Part shown: one piece after another, positions 11,352 to 23,581 of the stretch
Layout of the letters: every line of letters begins with the position of its first letter
Numbering within the stretch: position 1 is the first letter of the stretch
Assembly (NCBI RefSeq): GCF_022539665.2
Contig: NC_081339.1
Coordinates: 6,262,367-6,326,366, forward strand
Direction: 5' to 3'
DNA from: Daphnia carinata
Taxonomy: Eukaryota; Arthropoda; Branchiopoda; Diplostraca; Daphniidae
Length of the DNA: 64,000 nt
Notes under the pieces: generated by a model
Told to the model about the DNA's origin: nothing
Database searches by the model: none
The model's input: only the letters and a program-made list of their open reading frames with translations
Translations under genes and position numbers: made by a program

Positions 11352-11428
11352 CCACTGGTATCACCATGGAATTAAGGTTCATCATTAATTTTATTGGCTG
11401 TTGTCTTCCAGATACAGTATCTAAATTA

Positions 11429-13983
11429 GAGTTTAATGTTCGCTATTGCAATAATATTGGTTTTCAACAGATAAACATTTTGTAGATCAAACCAATTGAT
11501 CTCTTTGTGCACCTCATGGTTGTTGATATTGTTTTGGCAATTACATGAGCATAACTTAACATTCTGTTTTACTTTCTTTCAATTGATCTGTGTTTAAATC
11601 CCACCCAAAACTTTCCTTTTTCAGATCTTGTCTTTGGTGGATATCAACATACCTTGTGTGATTTGGTTTTAATCACTACTGAGTTGCTTATTACCTTTCA
11701 TCTATCAATATGCTAGACTTTAATTTATGGTAATTTTTTTTTAGTGAGGCAGCTTCAATTGGAAATTCGCTTGTGTCCTGCAATCATTTGTCGCTAGATG
11801 GCAATGGTTTAAGGTAGAAAGCAGAGCAATGGAAGTGCAAAAACGTGGGAGGTGTGGCATTCAAACGCTTCTTGTGAGTTTAGTGAACGTTTGTTTTTCC
11901 ATACTTCGTAATCTGTGCCAGTATGATGTTATCGATGTTATTTAATTTTTACATATTTGGCACTCACAGCTCGTAAAATAGATTTCAAGATGCAGCATGA
12001 TACTAATCACGAGTCAAAAGGGAAAAAGGACAATAGCTATCGATTCATCATTTTCTAATGAATATAATTGACCATTGATTTTCTTAGGACAAAAATAACT
12101 TTGAAACACACCATGGAAATTAGTTAAACAATGTGGATTGCATCATCCAACTGGTAATTCTTTTTTTACGAAATCCATGCTTACTGAGCAAACAAAATTC
12201 TTTCTATTTGGATTTAGGTCAATAAGCATGACACTCCTATACAGAGTTATATGATTGTAGCCTTTGAATAGAATCCTTCAACCATGGAATGAAGAACCAT
12301 ATACTAAGGTAGGATAATATATGGAAGTGGCATTATCATTAAATACCTTGTAGAACCTGACTACACTTAACTAATAAAAAGTGGTTTCCTTATTGACAAC
12401 TAATTTTTTTCGTTTGAAAATGTGAGGGAAAACTGTGCATGTATTTACCTTCCTTCAAGATAACAACGTCGATAACATTCAAACGAAGCATGAAGCATGT
12501 ATGCACAGAAGATAGAGCCAAATGTAAGTGACACTGGTACAAGCAAACAGTACTATCCCCTTAAGAGCTTAAAGTAATCAGTTTTAACTATTTTCTGCAG
12601 GCTTTATGGAAGGGAATGCACGACACTCAGGAGTATACACGCTGTCGTGGAGCTAGTGAGTCGAATTCACTGTTTGTGAAATTTTTTAAACTGTTAGTAC
12701 GAGCAGCAATAGGACCGCAAAGATTTGGTCATGTGAACAAATTGCGTTCTAGTCGTCCGCCAATCTCATCCTCTCGTTACCCGACTAATGTTCTATACGT
12801 AGCTCCTCCTTATCCAAGCTGCTTTCTAAAATCGCAGTGGAAAATGAATCGAAGTTGACTGTTATGATGGGGAGGAGCTAACCTTGAATGTAGGCGGAGA
12901 TTCGAGAAAAGGGGTTGGCGGAATGGTTGGAACAGACTTTGTTATAGAAACCATTTTCATTGTATTCAAATTTATTGAGTTAAGAATTGTGTACAAGATA
13001 GCAAAAATGAAAAGCTTATCTACTTTCCGTCTGGCTACGTTAAAAGTACCTTGAGTTGTAAACATCCGTAAGATGTGGAAAATGGGTAAATTCGATCACA
13101 TGACCAAATCTTTTATTTCGAAGTCCTAAAAAAGCAGTGAGTTGAAATTGTCTGAACTAGCCAATTAGGACGGTACCACCAAACGTTAGTGAGCTACATA
13201 AGTTATCGATAAATGTATGCCTGGATCCCTAACTAATGCTTTTTAAAATATTATTTGGATTCCTTGATCCCTTAGTAGTTTTGGCAATAGTTGTAAGCCA
13301 TTTTTATTTATATAGTTGTTAAATTGTCTTCTAGTCAGTTTGCATTTCAATCGTGTCGTGTCCTTGAAACCTAATCTTCTTTTCGTGTAAACACAGGAGC
13401 AGGTTTTCCCAACTTAAATTGGTGATGACCACGACAGCCACGCCTCAATCTACCATTCGTCCAACCGTGGTAGGCAAATCACATTTTTTTTAATATCATT
13501 GACAAGCCCGCAGCGTTTACGTCAAAGCTACGTCAAAAAAGCTGGTTTAGGCAGTATGGATGCTACGTATACATTTGACCCTAATGCCTTACAATAAAGA
13601 TACGTAGTTTTGTTGACAAAATAACGCCACACCGCATCCGTGTTACAGTACAGTTGATTTTCCTATCTAAAAAAATTAGCTGTTCGAAATTCTGTAGGCG
13701 TCATTGAGTTTTAGGTCAGATAAGTTAAAAGCCGATATTACTACACTCTAGCCTGTTAAGTCACCTGTTAATGAATTCTTTTCGTCGATTATGACATTAT
13801 CTAGGGGTTTTCACGGGCGATGAGGACGACGCGTGCACATCTTGTTTTGGAAAATCCCAAAAACTATGTAGCAGAACGATTTGCTCAACTTTGGTACAAG
13901 TCCAACTGGTGAACCAATGGAAACCAAAGAGGTCTTTGCTGATAAGCTTCCTTATCATTCCATCATTTTCTCAGCCTCTCTTG
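11429..13983. other. intergenic region, no gene recognised
   Basis: AT-rich DNA between dehydrogenase copies B and C. The longest open frame (12616-12858, plus strand) has no recognisable motif or paralogue in the window. An ATG near 13423 opens a short Thr-rich frame that stops at a donor-like GTAGGC (13470), but nothing shows that it is an exon. Confidence 0.5.
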
Positions 13984-13990
13984 TATATAA
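13984..13990 (+). promoter_or_regulatory. TATA box of dehydrogenase copy C
   Basis: TATATAA lies about 92 bp before the start codon at 14082, in TTGTATATAAGCAGC. The position fits a short 5' untranslated region. Confidence 0.55.
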
Positions 13991-14081
13991 GCAGCGTCGA
14001 AAAAGGTAAGAACCAGCCACATTTTTCCTATTAGTAACAATTGAACTGTCTCTTTCATTCGCTTGTTGTACAAGTTCCAAG

Positions 14082-15281
14082 ATGCTGAAAAACGCAACTC
14101 TGTTGTCTCGTCGCATTCTTCTGTCTCCAATTGCTGGACAAGATGTCAGGCAAATGACCACAGCCGCCGACCTGGCTCGTCAGAGGAGATCCCTGCAGGG
14201 TAGAGTAGCTGTTATTACAGCATCAACTGATGGGTAATATTACTCAAAAATTCATTGTCATTTCTGGTATTTTTACTTCATTTGCTTTTGAATCAGAATT
14301 GGATTTGCCATGGCCCAGCGTTTGGCAGTAGATGGAGCTCATGTTGTGATCAGCAGTCGCCATCAGAAAAATGTCGATGCTGCACTCGAGAAACTGAAAA
14401 GTGAAGGTCTGTCCGCCAGTGGAATGGTTTGTCACGCAGGTGTCAAGGAAGACCGTCAAAAGTTGATTGAATCAACAGCCGCTGAATTTGGCGGATTTGA
14501 TATTCTGATTTCTAATGCTGCCGTTAATCCGGATTCTGGACGTCTTTTAAAGGTTGGATTCGTGAAAGCCATGGTTCTCTGTTCAATTCTTCTCATTTTC
14601 TTTGTTTATTGAACCAGTGCACTGAACTAGTTTGGGACAAGATCTTTGACGTCAACGTCAAGGCTTCATTTTTCCTAGCCAAGGAATCTATTCCTCACAT
14701 GGAGAAGAGAGGAAAAGGATCAATCATTTTCATTTCTTCTATTGGCGCTTATCTCCCAAATTTCGCCGTAAAAAAAAAATTCAAGTTCTATTTAATATTC
14801 ACATTAATCTGGATGTGGAATTTTGTGGTTGTAGGTTGACTTTACTGGAGCTTATGCTTTGAGCAAAACCGCTCTTCTTGGTGTAACCAAGCTGTTGTCG
14901 ATGGAATTGGGTACCAGAGGAATTCGCGTTAATTCCATCTGCCCTGGTCTCATTGAAACTCGATTCGGCGATGTGGTAAGGGCTTGTTTTCCTTCTGCCC
15001 ATTACTTAATCGAAATGAAAACGTCAACATTTCTATTTTAGATCACCAGTGATAAGAGGACCCCTACACTCATGTATCATAACTGCCCAATGCGAAGGTA
15101 TTTTATAGACAGATAATACCATATATGATTGATACATTTAATTGTGATTATTCTGTGCATACCTAGAAACGGAAAACCAGAAGAAATGGCCGGTTTAGCT
15201 GCCTTTTTGGCATCGGATGACTCATCATACATTACCGGAAGCAACATTGTTGCTGCTGGAGGAATGCAATCCAATTTCTAA
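14082..15281 (+). CDS. DHRS4-like short-chain dehydrogenase/reductase, copy C
   Basis: Six exons give 289 residues: 14082-14233, 14297-14552, 14618-14767, 14835-14975, 15042-15097 and 15167-15281. Exons 3-6 keep exactly the lengths found in copies A and B, which supports every junction. The cofactor loop TASTDGIGFAMA, SNAAVNP, the Ser of FISSIGAY and YALSK are all present. This copy is more diverged and keeps the ancestral Asn-Ala-Ala-Val-Asn-Pro spelling. It ends in MQSNF, so it lacks any peroxisomal C-terminal signal. The leader (MLKNATLLSRRILLS) is basic and hydrophobic, like a mitochondrial presequence, which is an inference. Likely the older member of the trio. Confidence 0.88.
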
Positions 15282-15386
15282 TCGCCTCAAATTTTTCTTT
15301 GTATCATTCTACGTGTTCCATTTATTATTATTTCCCATACTTTATAGCTTCCAGTGAAGTATTGTGAGCAAAATCAGACTCAAAAG

Positions 15387-15392
15387 AATAAA
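15387..15392 (+). terminator. polyadenylation signal of dehydrogenase copy C
   Basis: AATAAA about 105 bp after the stop codon, within AAGAATAAAATAAC. Confidence 0.55.
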
Positions 15393-17850
15393 ATAACTTT
15401 CTTTTATTATCATGCAACAGCTGATTCATCTATTAGATCTTAATTCAACAAGAATGCGCAAGCTTATGGTGCACCTACTTGAAATATTTTGACTTTGATT
15501 TTTATGCGTTTGAAAGATAATTCTTAAATCTATCCGTTTTGGAGTTTGCCCTTTGGTCGATATTCTTTTTTCGTTTATTTTACATTTTGTTATTTTCCAG
15601 CCATTCATTTTAATTAATTGTTTGTTTATTGTTTTTTTTTGCACAAAAATGGCAACGGGTATTCGTCACCGGATGGAATGTATTTTTAGGCGGGAAAATG
15701 GCTGATGTAGACTAGACAGGCAGACACGTAATGAGTTAGAGACAAAGTGGTTCTCGAAGGTGTAACAAGTTTTATCTTTCTAATGCCATTCTAATGGAAA
15801 TTAACATTTTTGTACTATAAGACAAACTCCTTAAGACTATAAACCAGTTTGCCAATGCTTGATTGCCTGTCATTGCAAGAATTCCATTATGAAATTCTGG
15901 AAAGCTTTTCATTTCTGAAAATGTATCACCATATAATGTGACGCCATGTAGGAGATCGAACGAATCACGTGGTGCCATAAGGTATGGCTTCTAGTCAAAT
16001 GGATCACAATTAATACTTATTGCAAAAATCATCCTGAACCCATACATTGTTCGATCAGTCTGTACTGGTGCATGAAATAATTCTTGTTTTATATGATTAC
16101 AGGAGATGGGCTTTCCCAATGGTCCACTGCTAGCAGTAATGACATACATGTTGTCCTGCACATCTCTACGACAAGGTAGGAATTGTCATTTCATAATATC
16201 ATTTTCCAATTTCCAGCACTTGACATTGTGTCAAAGCTGTTTTTACTGTAGGGCTGTGCCACAAAGTTGTTATCTGTTCTATATTATGGTCTGTTGTTGA
16301 TGTCACAAGGACATATAGTATGTTGGTGGGGATTCAAGGTTTTTTTCTATTGATTTAAGCACTGGCTTGTCTCAGAAACTGTAACAATGTCCATCCTTGT
16401 ACGGTTTCTAGTTCAAACCTACTGTAAATGTTAGTATTTTGTGAGCATTCAAATGAGGTTTTACTAGTTTTTGAATCCTCGAGTTGAACTGAGAACATTT
16501 CACGACTATCAATCTGGAAATCGAGGCCAGCTAAAGCGTTGGTAAAGCCAAGGGTAAAGTGTAAGCTGTGTCTCCCACACGAATCGTCTAGCCGATAAAG
16601 TACGACACGTGTTTCAAACTTTACACCGCAGATAGTCTTTCATCTCTTTTTGTGTTGTATGATGAGGCTAGTTTGATTGTCATTCACTTGTACCCATTGA
16701 TTTGCTTAAACATTTTCACGGTCACGCTGGCAAAACGTGAACGCACTCCGGTGGGAACCCAATGCTTTAAAAAAAAACTTAACCCAAAGTCTGAAAGGCA
16801 TGTTGATTTGTCTAATCCATCAGATCATCATTAGAGTTATTTCAGTGCGATCGTTTTCCTTGGAAACAACATTGATCTTTTTTTTTCGATTTTCTCGTTT
16901 TTATCAACAAACATGGAGAAGACGTCAGTATATTCTTTTCTTTGAGACCTTTACAACTTTGCATAAACATTTTCAAGATGGTAAAACATCAGCATTTTCA
17001 AAATGGTAAAATTCTCCTTTGTAAATTCCACCCATGGAGACAGGCAAAATGGCCTCGGGTGCATAATTGGCTCGATGGAGGTCACGTCTGAGTAAATGAT
17101 GAGCTCTTTCAAAAACGTCAACTGTACTATTGGGAAACTGTTGTCAATCAAACTGTTTGGGAAAAAGAAAAGTAGAGAAAATAGGGACAGTATTTCAAAA
17201 CAACAGTCAAACCCACATCTTAATCCTGTTAACGAGTTTACATTTCATTATCTTCGTCAGGCTCAAGTAAAAATTTCACCATTGTGTGATGACACAGACG
17301 ACCCAATTTTTTAAAACATCAAGTCTTTGTTTGAGGTTATTCAGTACAAAGCACAGAGTTATTTTGTAATGTTCTATTTGGTTTGATGTCGCGACCCAAT
17401 AGCCCATTGCCTTAGAACATTCTCCATTACCCTTTGCCTTGGATAAGAAAAGGAACTGCGTAAAAACCCAAACACAATCGGTGGCAGGTGATAACAGTTT
17501 GTTTAACAATAGCATGTGAAGCGTTTATCGTCATATCGGTAAAAGCGTTTTTCGCGTAATGTAAATGTGTCCGCACATCTTATGTTATTTTTTGTTTTGT
17601 TTAAAATTCGTATCTTATGTCTTGATGCGCGTCATTTTGACAATCGTTTATCGCAATTCAGTGGATTGCAGTTTAGATCGATAGCAGAACTACATTGCCA
17701 TTGATTGTGCTTGACGTGGGTACGTTGCATAGTTAGAAAGAAGAAGAAAAACAATTTGAACATTGAAAAAAAAAAATGTATTGGTTGGTTTAAAAATCCT
17801 TTGAGGATAGAGGGGGGGATGGAAGATGTATTCAATCTGTTGTTTTGTTT
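15393..17850. other. intergenic region between dehydrogenase C and the sulfotransferases
   Basis: No protein-coding gene could be supported. Apart from a dispersed block at about 16080-16620 (listed separately), the open frames are short and have no motifs. AT-rich DNA with Ile/Phe/Lys-biased chance frames. Confidence 0.5.
16080..16620 (+). repeat. dispersed exon-like block R2, copy 1
   Basis: The block starts TTACAGGAGATGGGCTTTCC, continues to ACAAGGTAGG and then shows collinear matches to 33300-33800, such as TCCATCCTTGTACGGTTTCT and ACACGAATCGTCTAGCCGA. The first 90 bases look like an exon, bounded by a CAG-type acceptor and an AAG|GTAGG donor. No conserved reading frame was seen. It could be a noncoding RNA gene fragment or an old mobile element. 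Confidence 0.5.
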
Positions 17851-19262
17851 TTAATCTTGTTGATCGAGTTCGGTGACGAATTTCAAATCGGTTCCAGCCA
17901 AATTCTTTTCGATCCACGCGTCGATCCGGCTGTTCAGCTCCGGGCTGAAATGATTTTTCCAGTCTCCCGTTTTGCCTTTTGAAGTTTAAAATTTGACAAT
18001 TTATCATTTGTTATATGTTGTTTTTGTTTGATAAAATTTACCTTTGCGAACGAAGGAGTGGCCTTCGTTGGTAAAACCAGATTTGACTTCCATCGTCATG
18101 TTGACTGATTCATTCTTTGAAAAGTTGTCCACCTTGACGTGATCGACCAATTTCTCGATTTGCTCTGGTGTCAGAGTTTTGTTCAAGAAGGAGGCAATTT
18201 TCTTGATTTCTTTCCTGATGTCCTGTTGATCAATAATGCATTTTGAATTACTCCTTTGTGTCCTAAAAAGTAGTTGATTGCACTTGTTACCTTTTTCATG
18301 TCTTCATAAAAGAGGAAAAGCATATTTGGATGATTTTTGTTGGCCCATGCGTCGAGAACAGTGGGGAAATAAGGTGTCCAAACAACTGAAGAGAAAATCC
18401 GAAATCTTTTTGAAACGTTTTGTTTATAAAATTGTAAGTGAAATTGATTTACGCTTGTTTTGCATAAAGTATTCGGCGAATTCTTCCAGAGTTCCGTTGA
18501 ATTCGAAGAATTTGACCAGTTTGTGGAAATAGTAGAATGAAACGATGGCGTCTTTTGGATTGCGAGCAACGTAAATGACCTGTACCGTAGAATAGAATGT
18601 AGTCAAGTGATTATTCACATTAATTGGTAAAATCTCCCAATACCTTGCAAGTGTCCAAAAGACCGGGGGGCAACAAGTAGGCGGGCAAATGGCTCTTTAG
18701 CGTTCGCGGTGATTTCAAAAAATCCATTTTATCCAACGTTGGCAGGGCATCTTTCAATTCAGCTGTTGCTTTAGCTTCCCAGTTGGTGGCGTAACATGTG
18801 CTGTGGGTCAAATCACATTAACTTTAAAGTCAACGGGAATTTGAAAAATGATTCAACTAACTCGATGTTGGGCGAACGAACAGTCAATGGAACTTTATTG
18901 GCCTCCTCGAAGTTGCAGTCGTTCATGATGAGCCAAGCCAATTCAGAAGTCCACGTCGTTCCTGTCCCACGTAATTTCAAAATTCACGCTAAACTGTAAG
19001 AAACTGAATGTATTCAAAATGATTGGTTTTTACCTGATCGGGGGAAAGTGCGGATCCAGACGTCATCTTTGCGAATGGGGAAGTCGTAAAACTTGCGAGC
19101 ATTGGCGCCGTAGAGCGGGTGGTAGACAAAATTACCGGGGTTGCTTTCAACGAGACCTTCGTAGTAGGCCGGGAACTGCTCCTTGAACGGACTCTGAAGG
19201 GTCTCTGGTATAACGGTGAAGGTGTAGGGGAAATCGCGTTTTGCTTGCTCGCTGGAAGACAT
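17851..19262 (-). CDS. cytosolic sulfotransferase (SULT1-like), copy 1
   Basis: Seven exons give 337 residues: 19262-19034, 18961-18862, 18800-18644, 18579-18453, 18385-18291, 18222-18042 and 17975-17851. It transfers sulfonate from PAPS to a hydroxyl or amine on a small molecule in the cytosol. The 5'-phosphosulfate loop is FPRSGTTWTSELAW (family YPKSGTTW). The catalytic His lies in KSHLPAYLLPP, and the 3'-phosphate site has VARNPKDAIVSFYYF with its Arg and Ser. FYEDMKKDIRKEI and the closing RKGKTGDWKNHF motif are all present. Start codon chosen because MSSS-type starts align across paralogues; an in-frame upstream extension exists but is not shared. Introns fall at the same places and phases in copies 1-4. 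Substrate not predictable. Confidence 0.9.
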
Positions 19263-20335
19263 GACGACTGCGATGGGTCTGATAGATCCACGTGAAACGG
19301 CGCCGTGTGGAGTCTGCGGTGCCCTATTTCTACCGGATCGAGCCTTCGTCGCGATAAGTCTTGAACAAACCAACTGATAAAAACCAAATAGCAGTTGAGC
19401 TGGGCGGGTTTGTCTTGGTCGGGTTCCACATCTTGACGAGGCTTTACTTTGGGTTTTTTTTTCTTTTCCTTAATGTTGGCCAGATAAGGAGAACTCCTTT
19501 TGATATACCAAGACGTGATCACTCTCCACATGTTGCTTTTGTTTCGTATGCGATTAACATTTAAACTCATGGGTCTTTGGCTTTCGTTCGTGAAGATCTT
19601 TGTTTGCCATCGGAGCTATTTGCAGTATGTAGCACTTTGGAGTTTGAGACAGGTGTTGAATGGGTTTTGAAATGCACGACGTCAAGCAACGTGTTTTTCT
19701 CTGGGTTTATCCAAGTGATGTGCCTATCGAAAAAAAAAAACATGGCTGATTACGAAAACAGTGGCTAGAATATTCTTGTTGCTTTGGTAAACAACAAGCG
19801 TCCGTTGGTTTATTCCAGTTTTATCTGATGTGTTTGTTTTTTTTCCCATTTTTTGTGGGCTCGTTTTAAATCCCCCCTGCGCGATTAATAGATTATGCGA
19901 TATTTCACACGGCCTGTCTACAACGATATCGCCCCCTTTTTAAAAAAAATAAAAATAAAAGAGGCTCGCCACGTATACCAACGGTTTGAAGCCCGGGCAG
20001 TGGGTGTTGCCATGCGCTGCCTTCTGTTGAAATTTGTAATGGTCGGGGGGTTAGGAGGGGGCAACTGCGTGGATGTTCCCTATTGGCAGACGCTCTTCTG
20101 TTGCAAACGGCTTGTCACTGAACTTTGGTCTAAACTTAAGTGATGCTTACTTTTCTAAATGCGCATTTGAAAGGGGGAGACGGCGTTCAAACTGAATTCG
20201 ATTTGTAATAAACCCATTGAGTGCAATAGAGGATTCAATTAGCTTTTAGAGTACCATAAACGATGCTCCATTTTCTTATCAAATGTGTATTTATCATTTG
20301 AGGTGTGATCTCATTTTTTGAAAGTGGGAAGTTTT
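19263..20335. other. intergenic region, no gene recognised
   Basis: Spacer between sulfotransferase copies 1 and 2. It contains a minus-strand open frame upstream of the copy 1 start (to about 19570) that overlaps exon 1 in another frame, and it looks like 5' flanking sequence. No other feature seen. Confidence 0.5.
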
Positions 20336-21743
20336 TCAATCTTGTTGCTCGAGCTCGGTGACGAATTTCAAATCGCTGCCGGCCAAATTGTCTTCGATCC
20401 ATTGGTCGATGCGATTGTTGAGTTCTGGGCTAAAATGGTTTTTCCAGTCGCCCGTTTTGCCTAGTTTTTTTTTGTTTTTTTATAAATTATTATTCAGTCT
20501 CAATTTACGTAATCCGTTGGATAATGGAAGTGTTATTGAATTTTTACCTTTGCGGACAAACGAATGCCCTTTGTTGAGCAAACCAGACTCGATTTCCACC
20601 GTTAGGTTAACGGACTTATTTTTAGAAAAATTGTCCACCTTGACGTGTTCCACTAATTTCTCGATTTGTTCATCGCTCAATTGTTTATTCAAAAAGTTGC
20701 ACATTTTTCTGATTTCCTTCCGGATGTCCTTTTTGTAAGAAAACATTTTGTTTATACTTGAGAAATGCTTTAAATTTCATTTTTTTTTTAAACATCGCAC
20801 CTTTTTCATGTCTTCGAAAAAGAGGAAGAGCATGTTCGGGTGATGTCTGTTTGCCCAGGCATCGAGTACCGATGCGAAGTAGGGAGTCCACATAACTAGA
20901 AAAGCGTAGCGTGAATCATTTTTTTTTTTATTGAAGAATTTTGCCCATCGACTTACGTTTGTTTTGAATGAAATATTCAGCGAATTGCTCCATCGTTCCC
21001 GTGAATTGAAAGAATTTGACCATGTGATGGAAATAATAGAACGAGACTAGAGCATCTTTGGGATTCCTAGCCACATAAATCACCTGATTGAATTAGATTG
21101 CAGTTGAATGAAAACGAATGTAATCTCGTGTTGGGGTGCAGTACCTTGCAAGTATCCAATAGACCAGGTGGCAACAGGTAGAAAGGCAAATGGCTTTTCA
21201 AGACTCTCGGCGAAGGCAATTGAGCCAATGTTTCTAACGTTGGAACGGTTGAAGAGAAGCCTTGAAAAGCCATTGATTCGGAATTGGTTGCATAACACGT
21301 ACTGTTTTTTAATGAAATTAATTTTAAGGACAAGGCATTTCATAAATTCGTGCGTCTAAACTTACTCGATGTTAGGTGCGCGAATAGTTAAAGGGATCTT
21401 GTTGGCTTCGTCAAAATTGCAATCGTTCATCATTAACCAAATCAATTCCGAAGTCCACGTTGTTCCTTTTTTATTTGCGATTTAATTTTTTGAAATTATT
21501 CTGGGAAATTTTGAATTTACCTGATCTGGGAAATGTACGGATCCAAACGTCATCTTTGCGGATGGGGAAATGATAAAATTCGTGCGCGTTTTTGCTGTAC
21601 AGCGGATGATACACGAAATTGCCCGGCTCACTGCTGACGAGACCTTCGGGATAGGATGGAAAGAGTTTCTGAAACGGACTATGCAGGGTCTCTGGTATAA
21701 CGTTGAAAGTAAACGGATAATCGACTTGATCTTTGGCCGACAT
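20336..21743 (-). CDS. cytosolic sulfotransferase (SULT1-like), copy 2
   Basis: Seven exons give 335 residues: 21743-21521, 21465-21366, 21301-21145, 21083-20957, 20895-20801, 20728-20548 and 20460-20336. PAPS-binding FPRSGTTWTSELIW, catalytic His in KSHLPFYLLPP, VARNPKDALVSFYYFHHMVKFF, FFEDMKK and RKGKTGDWKNHF are intact, so it should be active. It diverges from copies 1 and 3 in the substrate-facing stretch after TCYATN (SESMAFQGFSS instead of WEAKATAELKD). This suggests a different acceptor. Intron 1 (55 bp) ends in an A-rich acceptor (AAAAAAG) with almost no pyrimidine tract, although the flanking protein match is clear. An alternative in-frame Met lies six codons upstream. Confidence 0.88.
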
Positions 21744-22081
21744 GACGACAAGTAAATTCAAATGAATTGAATCTGTTGGTTGGGGGGGGGGGAGACAAAA
21801 GGTGTAATCTGATAAAAGGATTAAAGATTTGTTGTCTAGACTTTGTGGATTAGCGTGCGACTTGTAAAATTTTATGACTTTTAAGGCTTTGAATGGATTA
21901 AAAAGGACCCTACAACCTCATCCGTTTTTTTACTTGTTTAACGTGCGCGTTTCGGGACAGGGATTGTAAACCAGAAATTATGGTAATCAAACGAGTTTGT
22001 ATTACGACTTAAGGAACAGTTTTTTTCACGTTTTTGAATTGCATCCAAAAATTCAACGGTTTGATTCTTTCATTGACACGA

Positions 22082-23527
22082 TCAGTCTTGATTTTCTAGT
22101 TCGGTGACGAATTTCAAATCGCTACCGGCCAAATTCTTTTCGATCCATGCGTCGATCCGGCTGTTTAATTCCGGGCTAAAATGATTTTTCCAATCGCCCG
22201 TTTTGCCTTTTTTTTTTTTGAATTTTAAATTGTCAATTTATTATTTTCCATATTTTGACATTTATGCTTGAATTTACCTTTGCGAACGAAGGAATGGCCT
22301 TCGTTGGTAAAACCAGATTTGATTTCCATCGTCATGTTAACAGACGCGTTCTTTGAGAAGTTGTCCACCTTGACGTGATCGACCAATTTCTCAATTTGCT
22401 CTGGTGTCAGAGTTTTGTTTAAGAAGGCGGCAATTTTCTTGATTTCTTTCCTGATGTCCTGTTGATGAATGAGGCATTTTGAATTATTCACATGTGTCTT
22501 AAAAAGCAGGTGATTGCACTGCTTACCTTTTTCATGTCTTCATAGAAGAGGAAGAGCATATTTGGGTGATCCTTTTTGGACCAGGCATCAAGGACAATAG
22601 GGAAGTAAGGTGTCCATACAACTAAAGAGAAAATTCAAAATCTTTAACTTTTTTTTTACCTTGTTTTGTTTGTTTTTTTAGAAAATGGTAAATGAAATCG
22701 ACTTACGCTTGTTTTGCATAAAATATTCGGCAAATTCTTCCAATGTGCCTGTGAATTGGAAGAATTTGACCATTTGATGGAAGTAGTAGAAGGAAACGAT
22801 AGCATCTTTTGGGTTTCGAGCCACGTAAATGACCTAAATTATTGAAAGCCCATCTGAACTTTATTTTTGCTTTTCATAGAGAATGTTGAATTGCGTTGTA
22901 CCTTGCAAGTGTCTAGCAGATCGGGCGGGAGTAGGTAGGCGGGCAAGTGGCTTTTCAGGACTCGCGGTGAAGGCAAATCAGCCATTTTATCCAACGTTGG
23001 CAGAGCATCTTTCAATTCAGCTGTTGCCTTAGCTTCCCAGTTGGTGGCGTAGCATGTGCTGCGAGTCGAATCAAATGAACATCGAATCAATTGGAATTTA
23101 AAAAAAAAATGATTCAACTGACTCGATGTTGGGCGAGCGGACAGTCAATGGAACTGTATTGGCCTCCTCGAAGTTGCAGTCGTTCATGATGAGCCAAGCC
23201 AATTCGGAAGTCCACGTCGTTCCTGCGCCCACGTCATTTCAAATTGAAAGCTAAACTGTAACAAAAAAACAAAATGTATTCATCGTTTTTACCTGATCGG
23301 GGGAAAGTGCGGATCCAGACGTCATCTTTGCGGATGGGGAAGTTGTAGAACTTGTCGGCGTTGGCTCCGTACAGCGGATGGTAGACAAACTTGCCGGGTT
23401 CGCCTTGCACGAGACCTTCGGTGTAGGCTGGAAAGAGCTCCTTGAAGGGACTCTGCGTCGTCTCGGGAATGACGCTGAACTTGACGGGAAGTTTGCGATG
23501 CTCTTTAGTGTGGACCTGTTTCGACAT
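22082..23527 (-). CDS. cytosolic sulfotransferase (SULT1-like), copy 3
   Basis: Seven exons give 339 residues: 23527-23293, 23222-23123, 23058-22902, 22833-22707, 22621-22527, 22458-22278 and 22206-22082. It is closest to copy 1: both share TCYATNWEAKATAELKDALP and a nearly identical exon 6. All family signatures are present (FPRSGTTW, KSHLPAYLLPP, VARNPKDAIVSFYYF, RKGKTGDWKNHF). The N-terminus differs (MSKQVHTKEHRKLPVKF), and another in-frame Met lies nine codons upstream. A TATA box 48-54 bp before the start supports the chosen start. Copies 1-3 are head-to-tail on the minus strand with about 0.3-1.1 kb spacers. The copy 1/3 similarity suggests either a later duplication or gene conversion. 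Confidence 0.9.
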
Positions 23528-23574
23528 GGTGCTCAATGTTCGTTCTTTCGCCACGTTGTGAGTTTACGTCAACG

Positions 23575-23581
23575 TTTTATA
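23575..23581 (-). promoter_or_regulatory. TATA box of sulfotransferase copy 3
   Basis: TATAAAA on the minus strand, about 48 bp upstream of the ATG, within CGACATATAAAACGTTGACG. Confidence 0.55.

Larger units (their letters stand above)
9109..11428 (+). repeat. tandem duplication, unit 2 (carries dehydrogenase copy B)
   Basis: Second copy of the unit at 6704-9075, separated from it by about 30 bp. It has small deletions relative to unit 1, including loss of one hairpin arm and three of the four TATA motifs. The matching boundary motifs at both starts and ends argue for unequal crossing-over rather than retroposition, and introns are preserved. Confidence 0.85.

Noticed and set aside
12616-12858. 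80-codon plus-strand frame between dehydrogenase copies B and C
   Set aside because: No motif, no paralogue and no clear promoter; length is expected by chance.
18989-19570. 193-codon minus-strand frame over the start of sulfotransferase copy 1
   Set aside because: It overlaps exon 1 in a different frame from the conserved sulfotransferase sequence; Lys/Ser/Arg-rich shadow.
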